Shown here piece by piece: positions 32,679-37,270 of a stretch of 37,270 bases of DNA. This DNA comes from Bacteroidales bacterium. GTDB taxonomy: Bacteria; Bacteroidota; Bacteroidia; Bacteroidales; Paludibacteraceae. Position numbers and translations under genes: made by a program. Numbering within the stretch: position 1 is the stretch's first letter; each line of letters begins with the position of its first letter. The stretch is taken from NCBI GenBank assembly GCA_022777485.1, contig JALFGC010000064.1, positions 1-37,270 on the forward strand. Reading direction: 5' to 3'. The notes beneath the pieces were generated by a model. The model did not search any database. It was given only the letters and a program-made list of their open reading frames with translations, and was not told where the DNA came from.

Positions 32679-33780
32679 ATGAAAAAGATTCATTTGTATG
32701 TAGCCCTATTGTGGGTGTTTGTCGGACTGGCGGGATGTCGTCAGTCGGCACAAAGCGATACGGCGGGTAGCGTCGTATCGGAAGAGGCATTGTTGACCAT
32801 CACGCGGCAGGATGTCGCTATCGAAGAAACCTATTCGGCTGCTATTCGCGGCAGGCAGGACATTGCGATCATGCCTCAGGTAAGCGGTACGCTGACCGAG
32901 TTGCGCGTGGTGGAAGGTGAGCGCGTGAAGAAAGGGCAGGTGCTGTTTGTGGTTGACCAAGTGCCATTCCGTGCGCAGGTAGAGACCTCGGAAGCCAATG
33001 TAAAAGTGGCGGAAGCCGGTGTGGCTACGGCTCGATTGGTGTATGAGTCGAAGCAACAGTTGTTCGCCGAGGAGGTGATTTCGCAGTTTGACTTGCAGAC
33101 GGCGGAGAACAATTACCTGAGTGCTCAAGCGGGTTTGGCGCAAGCGAATGCGGCGCTGGTGATTGCGCGCAACAACCTCAACTACACGGAGGTGAAGAGC
33201 CCGAGCGACGGAGTGGTAGGTACCCTGCCTTTCCGTATAGGCGCATTGGTCTCGCCTCAGATGCTGCAACCGCTGACCACGGTGAGCGATAATGCCGTGA
33301 TGTATGTCTATTTCTCTATGACGGAGAACCAATGGCTGTCGCTCGTGCGCCGCTACGGTTCGAAAGAGGAGGCGCTGCGTCAGATGCCCGCCGTGGCATT
33401 GCTGCTCAACGATGGTTCTCGCTACGAGCGTGAGGGGGAGGATAGAGACCGTGAGCGGCGTGATAGACCCGCAGACAGGTACGGTGAGCGTACGCGCAGC
33501 CTTCGCTAACCCCGACGGGTTGCTTACAGCAGGCGGTGCAGGTAATGTGGTGTTATCGCGCACGCAAGCGAACGCTATTGCCATCCCTCGTACTGCCACT
33601 TTCGAGATACAAGACAAGGTGTTTGTCTATCGGGCAGTGGATGGGCACGCTGTGGCAACGCAGGTGGCGGTATCAAGGCTGAATGGCGGCAAGACTTATG
33701 TGGTAGAGAGCGGGCTGCAAGAGGGGGATGTGATTATCACGGAAGGCGTGGCGATGCTCAAAGACGGAGCGGAGATCTGA
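32679..33780 (+). pseudogene. RND efflux membrane-fusion (adaptor) lipoprotein, frameshifted
   Basis: The gene encodes an AcrA/MexA-type adaptor linking the RND pump to the outer-membrane channel. Lipobox GLAGC (cysteine 20) is followed by the lipoyl halves (MPQVSGTLTELRVVEGERVK and NYTEVKSPSDGVVG) around an alpha-hairpin. The first frame (32679-33509) turns into nonsense after LLLNDGSRYEREG. The missing part continues in another frame (RIETVSGVIDPQTGTVSVRA) to 33780. A run of five G at 33434-33438 explains this: with four G the full 366-residue protein is restored. It may be a sequencing error, a real mutation or slippage-based phase variation. Calling it a pseudogene is provisional. The pump gene follows 85 bp later. 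Confidence 0.8.
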
Positions 33781-33865
33781 TTAATTAAGAATTAAGAATT
33801 AAGAGGGCGCATGCTCTGTAAATCGTAAATCGTAAATCGTAAATTCGTAAATCGTAAATACAATA
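33781..33865. repeat. Heptamer tracts between adaptor and pump genes
   Basis: AATTAAG copies (33783-33803) and TCGTAAA copies (about five, 33821-33858) fill the spacer up to the pump start codon. TCGTAAA also occurs in the 98-bp repeats near 28508-28530. Confidence 0.8.
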
Positions 33866-36800
33866 ATGGGAATAAAAACATTTGTAGAGCGTCCTGTGCT
33901 TTCCACCGTTATCTCGGTGGTGATAGGACTGCTGGGAATAATTGGTTTGGCAACCTTGCCGATAGAGCAATACCCCGATATAGCGCCTCCGACGGTGATG
34001 GTGATGACACAATACTACGGTGCGTCGGGCGAGAGTGTGCAGAAGTCGGTGATTGCTCCGCTGGAGGAAGCCATCAACGGCGTGGAGGACATGACCTATA
34101 TGACCTCTACCGCCACCAATACCGGTTCGGCGGAGATATTCGTCTATTTCAAGCAAGGCACCGACCCCGATATGGCAGCGGTGAATGTGCAGAACAAGAT
34201 TTCTACCGCTACGGCGCAGTTGCCGGCGGAGGTGAAAGTGGTAGGCGTGCAGGCGATAAAACGGCAAACGAGTATGCTGCAGATCTTCACCGTTTCTTCG
34301 CCCGACGACACCTTCGATGAACATTTCCTTTCCAACTATATCAACATCAATATCAAGCCCGAGTTGCTGCGTATTCAGGGTGTTGGACAGTTGGTGGTGC
34401 TGGGCGGCACCTATTCTATGCGCGTGTGGATGCAGCCTGATAAGATGGCGCAATACGGCTTGGTTCCGAGCGATGTTACCGCCGCTCTCGCGGAGCAGAA
34501 TATCGAGTCGTCAACGGGTGCTATTGGAGAGAACTCGGATGAAGCATTCCAATATACGATGCGCTATTCTGGTCGTTTGGAGACGCCTGAGGAGTTCGGT
34601 GAAATCGTGATTCGCAGCACGGCGGACGGCGAGATACTGCGCCTGAGGGATGTGGCGGAGATAGAGTTAGGTATCGAGAGTTACGGTTACCATGGTCGGT
34701 TAAACGGGCATGAGGGCGTGCAGTGTATGGTGTTTCAAACGGCAGGGTCGAATGCAACGGAGGTGAACAAGCAGATAGACGCTCTCTTGGCAGATGTACA
34801 AGCCAACGCGCCGCGCGGGGTGAAGATAACGCAGATGATGAGTACCAATGACTTCCTCTTTGCCTCCATCAAGAATGTCGTCCACACCCTGCTGGAGGCG
34901 ATTGTGTTGGTGGTGCTGATTATTCTGCTGTTCTTGCAGAGTTGGCGCTCTACGCTGATACCTTTCATCAGTATCGTAGTGTCGCTGATAGGTACATTTG
35001 CCTTTATGGTGGTGGCAGGTTTCTCCATCAACCTGATTACGCTGTTTGCCTTGGTGCTGGTGATAGGTACTGTGGTGGACGACTCTGTGGTGGTGGTAGA
35101 GGCGGTGCACAGCCGCTTTGATGCGGGCTACAAGAACCCTTTTCAAGCTGCGGTGTACGGCACCAAGGATGTGGCGATAGCCATCATCACCTCGTCGCTG
35201 GTGTTCATGGCAGTGTTTATCCCGATTAGTTTCATGAGCGGCACGAGCGGCGTATTCTACCGCCAGTTTGGTCTGACGATGGCGGTGGCAGTGGGTATCT
35301 CTACGGTGAATGCGCTGACGCTCTGTCCTGCGCTCTGTGCGTTGTGGCTGCGACCGAATGACCACCGTGTGCTGACCCCCGAAGTGGTGAAAGCACTCCG
35401 ATGGGACAAACGCTGGAAATACCGCTTCAGCCAATCGTGGAATAACGGTTTTGCGTGGCTCACGCGCCACTACCGGCGTGTAGCAGCATGGTTTGTGCAC
35501 AAGCCATGGCTGTGCTTTGGGACAACCGTGGCGTGCATCGCGCTGATGGTGCTTATCATGCGCTATACCAAGACGGCACTTGTGCCGCAAGAGGACCTTG
35601 GCACGGTGATGATCAATATAGATACCCCTCCGGGCAGTTCGCTCGCCACCACTGACTCTATCCTGCGTTTGGTGGAGGCACGCTTGCAGGCGATACCCGA
35701 GGTGAAGGAAGTGAATGCCGTGGCGGGCTACGGGCTCATCACCGGACAGTCGTCGGCTGCCGCTAATATGATTCTCAAACTAAAGCCTTGGGGCGACCGC
35801 CCGGGAAAGGCACATGCCGTGGGGGCGGTGATAGGGCAGGTGTATGCCCGCACAGCGGATATCAAAGATGCCAAAGTGTTCGCTATGGCCCCCGCGCAGA
35901 TTGCCGGCTATGGTACGGGTAACGCACTCGATATCAACCTGCAAGATAAGTTGGGTGGCGACCGACAGGTGTTCTTCGACTATGCGCAGCAGTTCCTTGC
36001 AGCCCTTAACCAACGCAAGGAGATCTCGATGGCATTCACCTCTTTCCGCCTGAACTCACCGCAGTGGGAGGTGAGCGTGGATGCAGCGAAATGCCAACGC
36101 TCGGGGATAAGCGCCAACGAGGTGCTGAACTGTCTTGCGGGCTACTACGGCGGGCAATATGTGAGCGACTTCAACCGTTTCGGAAAGGTGTATAAGGTGC
36201 AGATTATGGGCGACCCGCAGCAGCGTGTGGACGAGCGTTCGCTGGATAATACCTATGTGCGGCTCCACAATGGTGAGATGGCGCCGTTGAGTCAATTCAT
36301 AACGCTCAGGAAGGTCTATGGTGCGGACAAACTGACGCGCTTCAATCTCTATAACTCCATTGCCGTGAGCGCCATGCCTGCCGATGGCTATTCATCCGGA
36401 GATGCTATCAAGGCGGTGAGGGAAGTGGCAGCCGCCACCCTTCCCGCGCAATATGGTGTGGACTTCGGCGGTATCACCCGCGAGGAGAGCCAAACAACCA
36501 ACACGGGAACGATGATGATTTTCTTGATTTGTATCGTGCTGATTTACTTGATATTGTCGGCTTTGTATGAGTCCTTCCGACTCCCGTTGGCGGTTATCTT
36601 GGCAGTCCCTGTCGGGCTGATGGGGGCATTCCTCCTGACCAAGGCAGTAGGGTTGGAGAACAATATCTATCTGCAGACGGGCGTGGTTATGTTGATAGGC
36701 TTGCTGTCGAAGACCGCCATCCTTATCACGGAGTATGCTGCGCAACGCCGTCGGGAGGGGAAGAGCATAGAAGACGCGGCAACGGAAGCGGCAGGAGCAC

Positions 36801-37249
36801 GTCTGCGTCCTATCATGATGACGGTGCTGACGCTTATCTTCGGTATGTTGCCGATGGTAGCAGCCACGGGTGTCGGTGCCAATGGCAATCGTAGTTTGGG
36901 TACAGGTGTGGTCGGTGGAAGCGTCATCGGCACACTTGGTTTGTTGCTATTGGTACCGGCATTTTTCGTGGTCTTCCAGCGTTTAGACGAGCGACGCAGG
37001 CGAAACCGCTCGAATAGTCCCTCGCGCAGTGCGATGACCCTCCTGCTTCTGCTCGCGCTGACGCTCGGCTCCTGCGGTATCTACGGTAAGTATAAGCCGA
37101 TAGAGACCTTGGAGCAAGGATTAAGGATAAAGGATGAAAGACTAAATAGCCAAGAATATCAAGGAGGTGCGGGCAACAGGCCGCACCAAGAAAGCGAAAA
37201 GGGTAAAAACGGGTGGCCAGGATACCGCACCTCCATGTCCGCCTCCTAG
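33866..37249 (+). CDS. RND (HAE1-type) efflux pump, reading into an outer-membrane channel start
   Basis: Residues 1 to about 1050 form a complete AcrB/MexB-like proton-driven drug exporter of the inner membrane. TM4 has the Asp pair in GTVVDDSVVVVEAV and TM10 has the lysine in GLLSKTAILITEYA, both needed for proton relay. After FQRLDERRRRNRSNSPSRSA the same frame continues, without a stop codon, into MTLLLLLALTLGSC (ATG at 37034) and GIYGKYKP. That is the lipoprotein start of a TolC/OprM-type channel. The last about 40 residues come from a GGATAAA repeat and a GGTGCGG hairpin. This is either a real pump-channel fusion with a broken channel, or a lost pump stop codon with the channel starting internally. 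Confidence 0.88.
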   Translation: MGIKTFVERPVLSTVISVVIGLLGIIGLATLPIEQYPDIAPPTVMVMTQYYGASGESVQKSVIAPLEEAINGVEDMTYMTSTATNTGSAEIFVYFKQGTDPDMAAVNVQNKISTATAQLPAEVKVVGVQAIKRQTSMLQIFTVSSPDDTFDEHFLSNYININIKPELLRIQGVGQLVVLGGTYSMRVWMQPDKMAQYGLVPSDVTAALAEQNIESSTGAIGENSDEAFQYTMRYSGRLETPEEFGEIVIRSTADGEILRLRDVAEIELGIESYGYHGRLNGHEGVQCMVFQTAGSNATEVNKQIDALLADVQANAPRGVKITQMMSTNDFLFASIKNVVHTLLEAIVLVVLIILLFLQSWRSTLIPFISIVVSLIGTFAFMVVAGFSINLITLFALVLVIGTVVDDSVVVVEAVHSRFDAGYKNPFQAAVYGTKDVAIAIITSSLVFMAVFIPISFMSGTSGVFYRQFGLTMAVAVGISTVNALTLCPALCALWLRPNDHRVLTPEVVKALRWDKRWKYRFSQSWNNGFAWLTRHYRRVAAWFVHKPWLCFGTTVACIALMVLIMRYTKTALVPQEDLGTVMINIDTPPGSSLATTDSILRLVEARLQAIPEVKEVNAVAGYGLITGQSSAAANMILKLKPWGDRPGKAHAVGAVIGQVYARTADIKDAKVFAMAPAQIAGYGTGNALDINLQDKLGGDRQVFFDYAQQFLAALNQRKEISMAFTSFRLNSPQWEVSVDAAKCQRSGISANEVLNCLAGYYGGQYVSDFNRFGKVYKVQIMGDPQQRVDERSLDNTYVRLHNGEMAPLSQFITLRKVYGADKLTRFNLYNSIAVSAMPADGYSSGDAIKAVREVAAATLPAQYGVDFGGITREESQTTNTGTMMIFLICIVLIYLILSALYESFRLPLAVILAVPVGLMGAFLLTKAVGLENNIYLQTGVVMLIGLLSKTAILITEYAAQRRREGKSIEDAATEAAGARLRPIMMTVLTLIFGMLPMVAATGVGANGNRSLGTGVVGGSVIGTLGLLLLVPAFFVVFQRLDERRRRNRSNSPSRSAMTLLLLLALTLGSCGIYGKYKPIETLEQGLRIKDERLNSQEYQGGAGNRPHQESEKGKNGWPGYRTSMSAS
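37034..37249 (+). pseudogene. N-terminal remnant of the outer-membrane efflux channel lipoprotein
   Basis: ATG 37034 starts a textbook lipoprotein signal (lipobox LGSC), and CGIYGKYKPIE is the usual first mature segment of Bacteroidota RND-associated outer-membrane factors. After LEQGL the frame consists of repeat DNA (37119-37190) and then unrecognised sequence to a stop at 37247-37249. No other channel-like frame is seen before the window ends 21 bp later. It is in the same frame as the pump gene. Confidence 0.6.
37119..37238. repeat. Heptamer and GGTGCGG repeats at the end of the window
   Basis: 37119-37149 is a GGATAAA arm ending GAAAGACTAAATAG. 37160-37190 is a GGTGCGG...CCGCACC hairpin with an altered loop (GCAACAG). 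37219-37233 (GGATACCGCACCTCC) is an inverted fragment of the same module. Confidence 0.78.
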
Positions 37250-37270
37250 ACCCAGGTAAAAAGGCCATCA

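Noticed and set aside
33420..33445. Programmed frameshifting in the adaptor gene
   Set aside because: There is no classical slippery heptamer with a downstream structure that I can support, and the family is not known to use it.
33785..35590. Long minus-strand frames of 222 and 296 residues
   Set aside because: They are antisense to the RND pump, whose motifs are certain, and are His/Arg-rich artefacts.

Overview
The window looks like chromosomal DNA of an uncultured, probably gut- or rumen-associated member of the Bacteroidales (Bacteroidota). The evidence is a SusC/SusD pair, a GT35 glucan phosphorylase with the Bacteroidota-type domain layout, a DUF4290-like protein, many short-signal lipoproteins, tRNAs without an encoded CCA, and eight promoters of the Bacteroidota type (TTTG or TTG, then exactly 20 bp, then TAnnTTTG). 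I had no database access, so family names rest on motifs and remembered family architecture.

Layout. 1-115 is the tail of an IS transposase. 194-3034 holds glgP (minus) with its terminator and promoter. 3070-3377 holds tRNA-Ser(TGA). 3448-6445 is a secreted M6 metalloprotease. 6723-13016 is a three-gene outer-membrane uptake operon (SusC, SusD, Big_2 lipoprotein) read from one promoter. 13119-14390 is an M16 peptidase, divergent from tRNA-Leu(TAG) and a small lipoprotein (14384-15145). 15245-21625 is a long minus-strand housekeeping block: prs, M28/glutaminyl-cyclase lipoprotein, sufC, a half-length sufD, an SPFH protein, a DUF59/SufT-like protein, then lpxH and mazG. 21812-22683 is a DUF4290-like gene, a 39-codon ORF and a PIN-domain toxin-like gene. 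22795-23935 is a secreted endonuclease/exonuclease/phosphatase-family protein. 24348-28411 is an operon of ROK kinase, NodB deacetylase and a large Ig-like lipoprotein. 28887-29540 is pnuC, 29589-29888 a truncated RhuM gene, 29900-31774 an ABC-F ATPase. 32679-37249 is an RND efflux operon: an adaptor split by a frameshift, then a pump whose frame runs into the start of the outer-membrane channel.

The striking feature is repetitive DNA, much of it inside genes. (1) An exact 31-bp palindromic element occurs three times inside the ABC-F gene, each time in its only stop-free forward frame, and once inverted just downstream; a related 38-bp element is shared the same way. (2) GC-rich palindromic modules interrupt the Ig-like lipoprotein twice, once between its start codon and its signal-peptide hydrophobic core, and recur in the ABC-F gene and the efflux-channel remnant. 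(3) Elements of about 100 bp built on GGATAAA heptamers with a conserved core lie in leaders and gene junctions and supply the stop codons of mazG and pnuC. (4) Two loci carry helically phased 11-bp arrays, one organised as a 110-bp duplication. (5) 98-99-bp and 27-28-bp tandem repeats fill the DNA before pnuC, the last including its start codon. Together these resemble an actively spreading set of small non-autonomous repeats, functionally comparable to the protein-coding palindromic elements of Rickettsia but with different sequences. No mobilising enzyme for them is visible here.
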